Notes: generated by a model not told the origin, from the sequence alone. A stretch of 64,000 nt of DNA from Sitta carolinensis (GCA_032173965.1 CM063289.1:30794690-30858689); one strand, 5' to 3'; counted from the stretch's first letter, positions 35,488 to 45,475 are shown. Numbers and translations: made by a program.

Positions 35488-35944
35488 TGTTGACTAGAGA
35501 CAATAAGAGAAATAGAATAAAGCAAAGGTTAAATGGTTGGGTGCCTTGGGGCTCTGCCAGGAGCACCCCGGTGTTTTGGAACCAGCCCTTTTTATATCCT
35601 TTATTTATGCACATTCACTTGTTGTTCTGCATGGGCACTCCTTGGGTCTGTCAAGCACAATTTCCACTTTCATTCAGTTTTTATCATCCTTTGATTTGGG
35701 CTTGGGTCTCTTTTCCACAGCAGTGAATGCTGAGAGTCACCTGGGCCTCTCCTGGAAGTTCTCTTCTCTATTCAGGCAGTGAAACACACTGCACCTAAAT
35801 TCCAAACTACAGCAAAGAAAAAAACCTTATACATCTATCCAGGCAGTTAAACACACTAAAAACCACAGAAAAAAACCCCATCATACTTATAACATTCATT
35901 CTAACATTTGCAAAAAGCCAACACCAAAATATTAATTTGTAACA
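35488..35944 (-). mobile_element. LTR-like element, family 2, copy 1
   Basis: 457 bp, highly similar to 50948-51424. On the minus strand it starts TGTTACAAATTAATATT, has a TATA-like GATATAAAAAGGG, and ends TTGTCTCTAGTCAACA, the TG...CA ends expected of an LTR. Same sense as NEGR1. No clear target-site duplication. Confidence 0.65.
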
Positions 35945-36609
35945 CCAGAGATCCTCCCCACGAGGTGATCCACTCTGGAGCAGCTCCTCTCTGCTCAGGG
36001 CTCCCACAATTGCACTGCTGGGGGAAAACAGGGACCCCAGCAATACCTGCTCCCTGCCTGGGAGCTGGCAAGGAAAAATAATAAAAAAAAAAAAACCAGC
36101 CAGAAAGTTCTTTCTGAAACTCCCAGCTCTGAAAGCCTCTGCAAGCAGGAGATGGAGAGTTTTAAGAGCTTGCCCTGTGTACACAAGCAAAGCCCTGGAA
36201 ATCTGATAGTAATTCCTGTCAGTTGAGGATTTGCAGCCTGGAAATCCAGGTTGGAAGCACTTGCACTTCACCAGCCGCTCTTGCTCTGTCACTGTGGCTC
36301 TGGGGCAGGGGGAGCAGAACCCCTGACCCAGCTCCTTGGGGTTTAGGAGACTTTCCTGAATCCCTCCTGGTCTCTCCCTGAAGAGCAGGAGAGCTCTGCC
36401 TGGTGGATGGATGAACACCAAGCACCTCCCTCCGTTCCACCAGGGCAAACCTGCCTTTATTCCCAGCTCCTGAGCCCTGTTGCTCCAAAGCCAGACCTCT
36501 CCCTACATCCAGCGCATCCTCCTGGGTGGGGAAACTGCTGGGCAGGAATGGCAGAGACAAAACTGTGAGGAACGGGAGAGAGAGCGGGGAAGAACTGGAG
36601 AATGGGACA
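35945..36609. other. Intron 3, single-copy sequence
   Basis: A-run at 36081-36094; otherwise nothing recognised. Confidence 0.5.
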
Positions 36610-36735
36610 CTGCAGGTAACCAGGGATGCCAGAATCCTGGGTTGGTGTGGCAGGGACCTTAAATCCCCTCTCAGCCCACTGTTCCATGGGCACCTCCCAC
36701 CATCCCAGGGCGCTCCAGGGTGCCAGGGAGGAATT
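36610..36735 (+). mobile_element. CR1-type LINE fragment
   Basis: GGTGTGGCAGGGACCTTAAA, TCCATGGGCACCTCCCACC and CCAGGGTGCCAGGG fit an avian CR1. Confidence 0.6.
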
Positions 36736-36829
36736 CCATCCCAAAGTCTGACCCAAACCGAGCCTCCTGCACCCTCAATCCCCTGCCCCGTGTGCTGCCA
36801 CTGCCTCCCCGAGCATCCCACTCCTGCCC

Positions 36830-37030
36830 TGGCGAAACTCCTGCCAAAACCACAGTGGAATAGAATTTCGATGCCCAGCACCTGAATTTTGGCAAGGAGG
36901 AACGTTTCACCAGAAGATCTCTGAGCGGCAGCTGCCACTCTTGTCAAAAACCAAAAGTGGAAAAGAATTTCGATGCCCAGCACCTGAAATTTGGCAAGGA
37001 GGAACATTTCAGCAGAAGATTCCTGAGAGC
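36830..37030. repeat. Tandem duplication, ~117-bp unit, two copies
   Basis: The block AATTTCGATGCCCAGCACCT, TTTTGGCAAGGAGGAA and CATTTCAGCAGAAGAT occurs at 36865-36920 and 36968-37022. Confidence 0.85.
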
Positions 37031-37139
37031 AGAGCTCTGCCCAAGCAGTGGAAGGACCCAGCAGAGGCAAAGCTGGCGCGGGGTCCCCGGCAGAATTTCA
37101 CCCTTTTAACATTTCTGCCTTCGCTCCCAAACTATCGAT

Positions 37140-37690
37140 GCCGCACTTTGCTGGGAAATGTCAGAACAAAATAAGTAATACCTGCAATTTATTCGGGTGA
37201 CATTTCAACAATACAGATTCGGAGATTACAACCCGCAGCCCGACGCCGTTCGCTGAGTGGGGAGATTTGCTGGATTTACATAATGGGGCTGCGTAATGAA
37301 TATTTATAGAATGCAAGCATTTACATAATGACTGCGAGTTAAACATGCACAATAAAGATTCCAGGCCAATAATTTACGGACTAAGTTTAAAAATCACCTT
37401 GAAATGCATTTTATTTTTATCCCTACGAAAGGTTCAATTTATCTCTTGTTCAGAAAAATTGAATCCGACCTCATGCGAGTCGAGGCTGTGTTGATGTAAA
37501 TCACGATCATATCCTGGAATTAGTCTACATTGAGTCATTTGTATTCCGAGATTTCAGTTCCTTATCTTTTAGCAGCAGCTTTGACAAACAATTTGCGAAT
37601 ATTCCAAATATGCTTCGTTAATATAATTTAGTGCTGGATGGGAGATGCGCTGCCTGCCGGGGAGCCTCATTAGTGCCGCTGGGAATTACA
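37140..37690. other. AT-rich single-copy block, candidate conserved non-coding element
   Basis: Unique sequence rich in TAAT and POU/homeodomain-like sites: TTTACATAATG twice (near 37276 and 37320), TAATGAATATTTATAG, AATGCAAGCATTT, AACATGCACAATAAAG. CpG-containing and repeat-free amid repeat-rich DNA, about 4 kb downstream of exon 3. Function is inference. Confidence 0.4.
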
Positions 37691-37799
37691 GCCAGGAATT
37701 AGCAAGTGCAGATGAAGCTGGGGCGTGGAGGGAGGTGAGGTGCTGCAGACAAATACCAAACACCCTGCAGCTCCCCTGCCTCCCCTGGAGCAGAGAGCC

Positions 37800-38990
37800 A
37801 GCCCCGGGAGAGAGCTGAGGGAGGGAGAGGGGGGGGGAAAAAAGAGCGAGGGAAAAGAGACAGAGAGAGGTGGAGAGAAAAAGAGTGGGAAAAAAGAGAG
37901 AAAGAGAGAAAAAGAGTGAGAAAAAAAGAGAGAGAAAAAAAAAAGTGAGAGGAAAAGAGAAAGAGAGAAAAAGAGTGAGAAAAAAGAGAGAGAGAGAGAA
38001 AAAGAGTGAGAGGAAAAGAGAGAGGTAGAGAGAAAAAGAGTGAGAAAAAAGAGAGAAAGAGAGAAAAAAGAGTGAGAAAAAAGAGAGAAAGAGAGAAAAA
38101 GAGTGAGAAAAAAGAGAGAAAGAGAGAGAGAAAAAGAGTGAGAGGAAAAGAGAAAGAGAGAAAAAGAGTGAGAGGAAAAGAGAAAGAGAGGTAGAGAGAA
38201 AAAGAGAGAAAAAAGTCAGAGAGAGGTAGAGAGAAAGAGTGAGAAAAAAGAGATAGAGAGGTAGAGAGAAAAAGAGTGAGAAAAAAAGAGAGAAAGAAAA
38301 AGAGTGAGAGGAAAAGAGAGAAAGAGAGGTGGAGAGAAAAAGAGTGAGAGGAAAAGAGACAAAGAGAGGTGGAGAGAAAAAGAGTGAGAAAAAAGAGAGA
38401 GAGAAAAACAGTGAGAGGAAAAGAGATAAAGAGAGGTAGAGAGAAAAAGAGAGAAAAAAGAGATAAAGAGAGGTAGATAGAAAAAGAGTGAGAGAAAAGA
38501 GGTAAAGAGAAAAAGAGAGGAAAAGAGATAAAGAGAGGAAGAGAGAAAAAGAGTGAGAAAAAAGATAAAGAGAGGTAGAGTGAAAAAGAGTGAGAAAAAA
38601 GAGATAAAGAGAGGAAGAGAGAAAAAGAGTGAGAGGAAAAGAGAAAGAGTGGTAGAGAGAAAAAGAGTGAGAGAAAAGAGATAAAGAGAGGTAGAGAGAA
38701 AGAATGAGAGAAAAAAGAAATAAAGAGAAGTAGAGAGAAAAAGAGTGAGAGGAAAGAGAAAAAAGAAAGCACAGAGAGAAAGAGTAAAAAGAGTTAGAGA
38801 GGAAAAGGGGAGAGAAGAAAGGGTACAAATATTATACTAGAGAGAGCAAGAAAGTGGGAGAGAAAGAAAAATTGGGAGAGAGCAAGAGAAAGAAAAAGAG
38901 GAAAAGAGCGAGAGAAAGGAAAAGATAAAAAGAGAAAAATCAAGAGGGAAATGGGGGAGGAGAGAAAAAGGAACAGGGTTGGAGTTGGAG
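37800..38990. repeat. Homopurine tract, AAAGAGAGAAAGAG-type, 1.2 kb
   Basis: Almost only A and G on the plus strand, broken mainly by single T in GTGAG and GGTAGAG. Sub-units of about 20-60 bp (AGAAAAAGAGTGAGAAAAAA). The NEGR1 transcript carries the pyrimidine strand here. Confidence 0.97.
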
Positions 38991-39385
38991 AGGAACTGCA
39001 GCCACTCAAATCCAAAGCCATTAATCCAAAGTATCACCATGGTTTCCAATAAAATTTTATTTGACATTTAGTTAAAATCCATTTTCTGCTACAACTGAAT
39101 TTTCCCTCCAGTGCCTTGATGGACACTTCAAGCCGAATTCATTGTCATTGTTTTAAAGGTCAAAAGTGAGGGTTTTTTCCCAGATCTTGCTTTGTAAAGC
39201 CAACTGTTCCTCAGGATGATGAGAGGCCGTGGCAGCCCATGGAACCTTTCCTGCCTGTAATTACACGGATTTTCTTCAGGCTGGGGGAGCAAAGAAACCC
39301 CTCCCTGCAAATCCAGTCGTGGCTGCAGAGCCCCGGGGACAGAACCGGCACAGCCCCGGTGCTGCCTGGGGCAGAGCAGGGGCAG
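38991..39385. other. Intron 3, single-copy sequence
   Basis: Short unique stretch between two arrays. No exon. Confidence 0.55.
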
Positions 39386-40352
39386 GACGGGCAGCAGCTC
39401 CTGCCAGGGCTCAAAATCCTCATTTCCAGGGCAGGGAATTCTCCCCACAGCCCCTGCTCGGCTCTCAGGGGCAGCAGCTCCTGCCAGGGCTCAAAATCCT
39501 CATTTCCAGGGCAGGGAATTCTCCCCACAGCCCCTGCTCGGCTCTCAGAGAGCAGCTCCTCCCAAGGACACAAAATCCTCATTTCCAGGGCAGGGAATTC
39601 ATCCTACAACCCCTGCTTGGCTCTCAGAGAGCAGCTCCTCCCAGGGCTCAAAATCCTCATTTCCAGGGCAGGGAATTCTCCCCACAGCCCCTGCTTGGCT
39701 CTCAGAGAGCAGCTTCTCCTAAGGACACAAAATCCTCATTTCCAGGGCAGGGAATTCTCCCCACAGCCCCTGCTCGGCTCTCATGGGCAGCAGCTCCTGC
39801 CAGGGCTCAAAATCCTCATTTCCAGGGCTGGGAATTCACCCCACAGCCCCTGCTTGGCTCTCAGGGGCAGCAGCTCCTGCCAGGGCTCAAAATCCTCATT
39901 TCCAGGGCTGGGAATTCTCCCCACAGCCCCTGCTTGGCTCTCAGGGGCAGCAGCTCCTCCCAGGGCTCAAAATCCTCATTTCCAGGGCAGGGAATTCTCC
40001 CCACAACCCCTGCTTGGCTCTCAGAGAGCAGCTTCTCCTAAGGACACAAAATCCTCATTTCCAGGGCAGGGAATTCTCCCCACAACCCCTGCTCGGCTCT
40101 CAGGGGCAGCAGCTCCTGCCAGGGCTCAAAATCCTCATTTCCAGGGCAGGGAATTCTCCCCGCAGCCCCTGCTCGGCTCTCAGAGAGCAGCTCCTGCCAG
40201 GGCTCAAAATCCTCATTTCCAGGGCAGGGAATTCTCCCCACAGCCCCTGCTTGGCTCTCAGAGAGCAGCTCCTGCCAGGGCTCAAAATCCTCATTTCCAG
40301 GGCAGGGAATTCTCCCCACAGCCCCTGCTCGGCTCTCAGGGGCAGCAGCTCC
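39386..40352. repeat. Minisatellite, ~74-78-bp unit
   Basis: About 13 copies with GCTCAAAATCCTCATTTCCA, GGGCAGGGAATTCTCCCCAC and AGCCCCTGCTCGGCTCTC. Two alternating spacer types (GGGGCAGCAGCTCCTGCCAG and AGAGAGCAGCTTCTCCTAAG). Confidence 0.95.
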
Positions 40353-40680
40353 TGTGCTTTGGAATGAGGACCCTAAATATTAAATAATATTTTATATATT
40401 ATATACTAATGCAATGCTCTAAATGCTCTGCACACAGGTAGAGATATTATAAAAATAAAAGCCTTATAGAATATGGTGTAAGCCCTGCTAGCTAGCAGCT
40501 AGCCAAAAAAAAAAAAAAAAAAGAGAAGAATAAAAACAGTTTGCATAACAATCTACTGTTGTAGAGAAAAATAGGTTGCACCTGTAATAACAAAAGAGCT
40601 GTCCCATGAAAACCCACCAAGAAAAAATGAAAACACCTGTGGGGAGAGAGAGCACACACAGAAACTGTCTAACCAATAGA
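40353..40680. other. Intron 3, AT-rich sequence
   Basis: ATATTTTATATATTATATAC stretch, an AATAAAAGCC at 40455, GCTAGCTAGCAGCTAGCC palindromes and an A-run at 40505-40521. Possibly the decayed end of an LTR or SINE; family not recognised. Confidence 0.35.
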
Positions 40681-40684
40681 ATGA

Positions 40685-41465
40685 GTTAAAAAATTACTAT
40701 AGAAAAAATTACTATAGAAATTACTAGAAAAATTACTATTAAAATTACTACAAAAATTACTATTAAAATTACTATTAAATTACTATAAAACTACTATAAA
40801 ATTACTAGAAAAATTACTATAAAAATTACTATAAATATTACTGGAAAAATTACTAGAATAAGTTACTAGAAAAAAATTACTGTAAAAATTACTATAAAAA
40901 TTACTATAAAAATTAGTAGAAAAACTACTAGGAAAAATTACTATAAAATTACTATTAAAATTACTAGAAAAAATTACTATGAAAAATTAGTAGAAAAATT
41001 GCTAGAAAAAAATTACTAGAAAAAATTATTATAAAAATTACTATGAAAAATTAGTAGAAAAATTGCTAGAAAAATTACTAGAAAAAATTTCTAGAAAATT
41101 ACTAGAAAAAATTAGTAGAAAAATTAACAAAAAAATTGCTAGAAAAATTAGTAGAAAAATTAGTAGAAAAATTAGTAGAAAAATTAATAGAAAAAATTAG
41201 TAGAAAAATTAATTTTAAAATTACTAGAAAAATTACTAGAAAAAATTACTATAAAAATTAGTAGAAAAAATTAGTAGAAAAATTAGTAGAAAAATTAATA
41301 AAAAATTACTAGAAAAAATACTAGAAAAAATTACTAGAAAAATTAGTAGAAAAATTAATAAAAAAATTACTAGAAAAATTACTAGAAAAAATTAGTAGAA
41401 AAAATAATTTAAAAATTAATTTAAAAATTCCTATAAAAAATACTATAAAAATGACTATAAAAATG
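40685..41465. repeat. AT-rich array, ~11-14-bp unit
   Basis: About 60 copies of AAAAATTACTAG or AAAAATTAGTAG with variants. AT content is above 80 percent. It starts 160 bp downstream of the exon 3 donor, separated from it only by a very GC-rich stretch. Confidence 0.95.
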
Positions 41466-41559
41466 ACTCTCTACTGGAGTCCAGCACACGTTTGGCAGGA
41501 GATCCCCGTGAGCCTGACGGAGCAGGGGCTGCTGCAGGGGGAGCCCCCGAGCGCCGCGG

Positions 41560-41612
41560 GGTCCCGGGGGTCCCGGGGGGCGCGGGGGGCGCGGGGGGCG
41601 CGGGGCGGGCAC
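41560..41612. repeat. G-rich CGCGGGGGG repeat at exon 3 donor
   Basis: GGTCCCGG blocks and three copies of GGGGCGCGGG-type sequence, ending 15 bp from the exon 3 donor. G-runs are on the template strand, so DNA G-quadruplex potential lies opposite the nascent RNA. Confidence 0.85.
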
Positions 41613-41626
41613 AGCGCGGCACTCAC

Positions 41627-41752
41627 CCGAGGGAGAGATGTGTCTCCAGGAGATGGAGGGCTCGGGCTTGCCCGTGGCCAGGCACACCAGCGTGACATTG
41701 CTGCCCTCGTTCACCACCAGGTCACTGGAGATGCGGAATATCTTGGGAGAGA
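41627..41752 (-). CDS. NEGR1: NEGR1 exon 3 (first half of Ig domain 2)
   Basis: The 126-nt exon encodes 41 full codons plus split codons at both ends (phase 1 in, phase 1 out). It carries [11 protein letters not shown], with a possible N-glycosylation site (NVT) and the first Ig2 cysteine, and [14 protein letters not shown] with the core tryptophan. The acceptor is a pyrimidine-rich tract ending CTCGCAG. The donor is TCGG|GTGAGT, and the last G joins exon 4 to restore the Ala codon before KPFES. Ig2 contributes to the elongated three-Ig ectodomain of the GPI-anchored protein at the neuronal surface. Oddities: the 5' end of this exon with its acceptor is copied twice in the upstream intron (near 41912 and 42122), and the donor side runs straight into a C-rich stretch and then an AT-rich array. 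The length is a multiple of three, so skipping would keep frame. Confidence 0.95.
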
Positions 41753-41874
41753 CTGCGAGGAGAGAGCAGAGCGGTCAGAGAGTGAACCAGACAGGGCAGA
41801 GGGGTCAGGGGGGAGCAGAGGGGTCAGGGGGAGAGGAATGAGAGAGAGCAGAGGGGACAGAGAGAGACTGCAAG

Positions 41875-41914
41875 GACCGGGTCATTGGAGATGTGGAATA
41901 TCTTGGGAGAGACT
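41875..41914 (-). other. Decoy copy 1 of the exon 3 acceptor and 5' end
   Basis: About 38 nt of exon 3 (encoding SPKIFHISNDPV in place of [12 protein letters not shown]) with the full acceptor CTCGCAG and at least 22 bp of upstream intron, 160 bp upstream of the real site. In the correct frame a TGA follows at 41824-41826, so using this acceptor would truncate NEGR1. Confidence 0.85.
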
Positions 41915-42084
41915 GCGAGGAGAGAGCAGAGCGGTCAGAGAGAGATGATTGAGAGAGAGCAGAGTGGTCAGGGGGAGATGAATGAGACAGGGGAGAGGGG
42001 TCAGGGGAGATGAGTGAGAGAGAGCAGAGGGGTCAGGGAGAGGCAGAACCAGACAGGGCAGAGGGGTCAGGGAGAGACTGCAAG

Positions 42085-42124
42085 GACCAGGTTGCTGGAG
42101 ATCTGGAATATCTTGGGAGAAAGT
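42085..42124 (-). other. Decoy copy 2 of the exon 3 5' end, acceptor broken
   Basis: A second, more diverged copy 210 bp further upstream (SPKIFQISSNLV). The acceptor AG is changed to AC (TTGCAC), so this copy should not splice at the homologous position. Confidence 0.8.
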
Positions 42125-42450
42125 GCAAGGAGACAAGGCAGAGGGTCAGGGAGTGACTGAACCAGACAGGGCAGAGGGGACAGGGAGAGATGAACCAGAC
42201 AGGACAGAGGGGACAGGGAGAGATGAACCAGACAGGCAGAGGGGACAGGGAGAGATGAACCAGACAGGGACAGAGGGGACAGGGAGAGATGAACCAGAAG
42301 GCAGAGGGGACAGGGAGAGATGAACCAGACAGGGCAGAGGGGACAGGGAGAGATGAACCAGACAGGGCAGAGGGGACAGGGAGAGATGAACCAGACAGGA
42401 CAGAGGGGACAGGGAGTGACTGAACCAGACAGGGCAGAGGGGGGATCAAC

Positions 42451-42692
42451 GAAGGGAGGTGACGGGATGCTGCCCACCGGGGGGACACAGGCAGGGCTGG
42501 CAGGGGGCAGAGCCAGGGGTTTGTCCTTCCCACCCAGCCATGGGTAAAACAGCACTGGGAGAGACAAGGAGCAAAGGGAAGGGTCCCAGTGGTGGATGTG
42601 TCGCTGTTTCAGATAGCACACCACACAGACCTGGTGATTCAGAAGGTTAAGAAATTACTTTTTTTGATTAGGGATGGTTCTTCCTTATAGAG
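42451..42692. other. Intron 2, single-copy sequence
   Basis: Nothing recognised. Confidence 0.5.
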
Positions 42693-43011
42693 TGCAGTCT
42701 GGGTCTGCAGGGCCGGAGGTTTCCGAGTGTCTGGGTTCAGTTTCTCGGTGATGTTTTGGGTTAGGAAGGCCTGGTTCTCACAGGTTTGACACAAACAGTG
42801 TTTCTGTCACGAGTGCAATGTTTGGATTCTGTTCCGTGGGATGGACTCTCTCTGATGTCTTTTGGGTTTGGCCAATGGGGTGAAGAGTGCTGGCACTCTT
42901 CCTGACAATGGGAGTGGCATTTTCAGAAAGGTCTAAAAAGGGGTCAGTTATTTGAAAAAAAATTTTGGAGTCAGATGATTTTGCTAAACAAGGAATTCGT
43001 GTCGTTTGTTA
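42693..43011 (+). mobile_element. LTR-like element, copy B
   Basis: Starts TGCAGTCTGG and ends GTTTGTTA. The first 257 bp are the exact reverse complement of 11423-11679. It has one core unit where copy A has about eight. Antisense to NEGR1. Confidence 0.75.
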
Positions 43012-43255
43012 CCACAGTGACAGTATTCCATTTTACACAGCCCAGTGTGATTGGTGAAACAAAGACAAAACCTCTTCAGCCACACTGGTCAAACCAGAGG
43101 GACAGCACGAAAAAGCCTCTCCTTTCAGAAGGAAGGAATAACATAAATATCACAAAAAAAAAAACATTCTATCCTGTTTATTACACTTTCCTGGGAAAGG
43201 ACATCAGAAAACCAAAACATCAGGCCTGAAACCAGATTACACTGAGGAATGGAAA
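43012..43255 (-). mobile_element. LTR-like fragment, related to 51590-51896
   Basis: Shares CCAGAGGGACA, CATCAGAAAACCAAAACATC and CTGAAACCAGATTACACTG-type blocks with 51590-51896. Truncated and diverged; lies directly beside copy B. Confidence 0.45.
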
Positions 43256-43496
43256 AAAGAGATTTACCTTCACAAACGAACTGTGGGTTTGCTGAGAAAT
43301 GGGATTGGATGTTGGAAGGTGAAAGAAACAATGGGGAGAGTCCATCAATTCCATAAGGATGAACAATTGTAGGGAGGGTTATCCATGAGAGGGGAATCTC
43401 AGGGGTCAGGGGTTCAGGGCAGGCTGTGCCTCTGCAGGGGGGAAAGAGAGAGGGAAATGGGGCTGGGAAAGGGGGATAAAAAGGAGGAAAAATTAA

Positions 43497-43533
<37 letters not shown>

Positions 43534-43544
43534 TATTATTATTA

Positions 43545-43575
<31 letters not shown>

Positions 43576-44930
43576 TATTATTTTGGGATAAAAAGGAAGC
43601 TGCATCCTCCAAAATCTGGAGAGAGCCCCAGGCAATGCCCCCTGGGCTCTGCCTTTACTGCAGTCAGGTCCAAGGGCTCCTCTGTCTCCTTTGGGACACA
43701 AACTCTGGGATTTGGGGATTCATTTCCCTGGCAAAGGGAAACTGCAGAGCCTCCTTTGGGGAGCACAGCCCTCTCCATCACATTGCAGGAGCTCAAACAC
43801 AAATCCAGGGTTCCAAACACCACAGCCAAACAGCAGCAATTCCCCAGATTGAGCAAGGCAGGAGCTGCAGCAGAGCTCCTGGGAAGATGGATGCTCCTGC
43901 TGAAGGGAAGGCTGAGCTTGCTCCTGGCAGTTTGCAAAGAAGACAAAATTAGGTTTTTCCTGCTACTTTTGAAAATTAATGATGCTGTTCCAGCCTCACT
44001 CCATGTGCACCTGGAGAGTCCAAGCTGCTCACGGAGAGGACTCAAACACATTTATTTTAAAATTTATTTATTTATTTATTAACACTTAAAAAAAATTATT
44101 TATTTATTTTGTTGTTTCCACTTGCTCTGGGGCTCGTCCATTCTCCTAAGCCGGGTCCCTGCCCAGCTGGGGCTTTTCTCTCCCAGTTGTCTCCCTGGTT
44201 TTGCTGTGTCCCAGCCCAAATCCCCCAGCTGCACCCCTGGGGGAAAAGCACCGGGCTCCTCCCTGGGCACTGGGAGCTTTGGGGTGTCCCCTGGCTGCTC
44301 CCCAGAGCCTGGGAGGAGCTGGGCTCGGGGAGACTCAGACAGGCTGGGAATTCTCACAGGTTCCCAGCGCCTCTGGGTTTGGGGGCAGAGCCATTCGAAG
44401 CCAGTGGGGAATATTCCCAATTAGCAGAGGGACTCTGTGCTCGGCAGAGCTGTGGGGAAGGCTGAGCCCAGCCCCTCTGGCCACAATCCCGAACGCTTTG
44501 GGGTCAGGGGCTGCCTCCCCTCCTCACTCTGCCCATTTGATGTTTCCTAAGGGGGCAGTGGGCACGGCAGGGGGAGCAGACCCTGCCCCGGCAGCCCCCG
44601 CCCCTTTCCTCTGGGATAAATAACCTGTGCCCACGGGAACGCTGCAGGGCTCCTGATGGAGCTCCCAGCACACTGCTGAGCCCCCTGGGTGCCCCCATTC
44701 CACACACCCCGTCTCACAGGGTGCCACAGGCAGGGTGCTCCAGCTCTTGCACTCAGCAGGAATTCGCTCCCCCCAAACCCCTTTTGTGCTCCTCCCTGTG
44801 AGCCCCATGGTGGAACACTGTCCCCCCGAGGGTGAATCGACACCTTCCCTTCTCCTCTGCAGCTCTGTGGCGATGGGAGAGCCCTGTCCCAGCCTGGAGC
44901 AGGGAATGGGCAGCCCCACCCCAGGGCTGG
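43256..44930. other. Intron 2, single-copy with (ATT)n microsatellite
   Basis: A (TTA)n microsatellite of ~90 bp at 43493-43583 and a TTTA-rich run at 44055-44112. Otherwise unique sequence; exon 2 not found. Confidence 0.55.
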
Positions 44931-44934
44931 GGGC

Positions 44935-45475
44935 ACCCAGAGCCCCCCAGTGCCCCCTGCCCTGGCAGGGACCCCTCCCACTGTGCCAGGCTGCTCCGAG
45001 CCCAGTGCCAGCTCTCTCTGTGCTGAGTGACAAACACGAGTTCCTCTTTAGAACTGATCTGACTCCACTTTACTCCAACAACTGAGCCCTTTTGTACCTT
45101 TTTGGCCGGGCCACTGTCATTGTAGGGAGTGACAGAACTCTTCACACACATTGGCCAAAGCTGAGAGACACCAGAGAGTCCATCCCACAGAAAGAACCCA
45201 GAACATTCCTTACAGAAACCATGGCAATGTTTGTGTTCCAGCAGGGAGAACCAAGCCTTCCAAACCAAAACATCACGAATAGAACTTAGAAACTGAGAGA
45301 CTGCAGGCCCAGGAGAAGCAGACTGCACCCAGCCTGGCTCTGGGCACTGCAGGGATCCAGGGGCAGCCCCAGCTGCTCTGGGAGTTCCAGCCCAGCCCCT
45401 GCCCACCCTCCCAGGGGTGAATTCCCAATTCCCCATATCCCAGCTCTTCATCCCTCTGGCAGTGGGATCCATTCC
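44935..45475 (+). mobile_element. CR1-type LINE fragment interrupted by an LTR
   Basis: CR1 sequence at 44935-45020 (CCAGTGCCCCCTGCCCTGGC, AGGGACCCCTCCCACTG) resumes at 45333-45475 (CACTGCAGGGATCCAGGGGC, AGCTGCTCTGGGAGTTCCAG, GGGTGAATTCCCAATTCCCC). The LTR-like copy 45027-45332 sits in between and is therefore younger. Confidence 0.7.
45027..45332 (-). mobile_element. LTR-like element, copy 2 of the 4158-4460 family
   Basis: From 45062 to 45332 it matches 4190-4460 with three differences over 271 bp. On the minus strand it begins TGCAGTCTGC and ends GTTTGTCA. Same sense as NEGR1; nested in a CR1. Confidence 0.65.

Larger units (their letters stand above)
41753..42450. repeat. Composite intron 2 array with exon 3 copies
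   Basis: Purine-rich repeats (GAGAGAGCAGAGGGGTCAGG; then AGATGAACCAGACAGGGCAG, AGGGGACAGGGAG in ~32-bp units) enclose the two exon 3 partial copies. The motif AGAGACTGCAAGGACC, whose complement is the acceptor-like TTGCAG|TCTCTC, also recurs at 41863-41878 and 42073-42088. Confidence 0.88.

Noticed and set aside
37800..38990. Serine/phenylalanine/leucine-rich membrane protein on the minus strand
   Set aside because: It is the translation of a pyrimidine-only strand; all three frames are open with the same bias.
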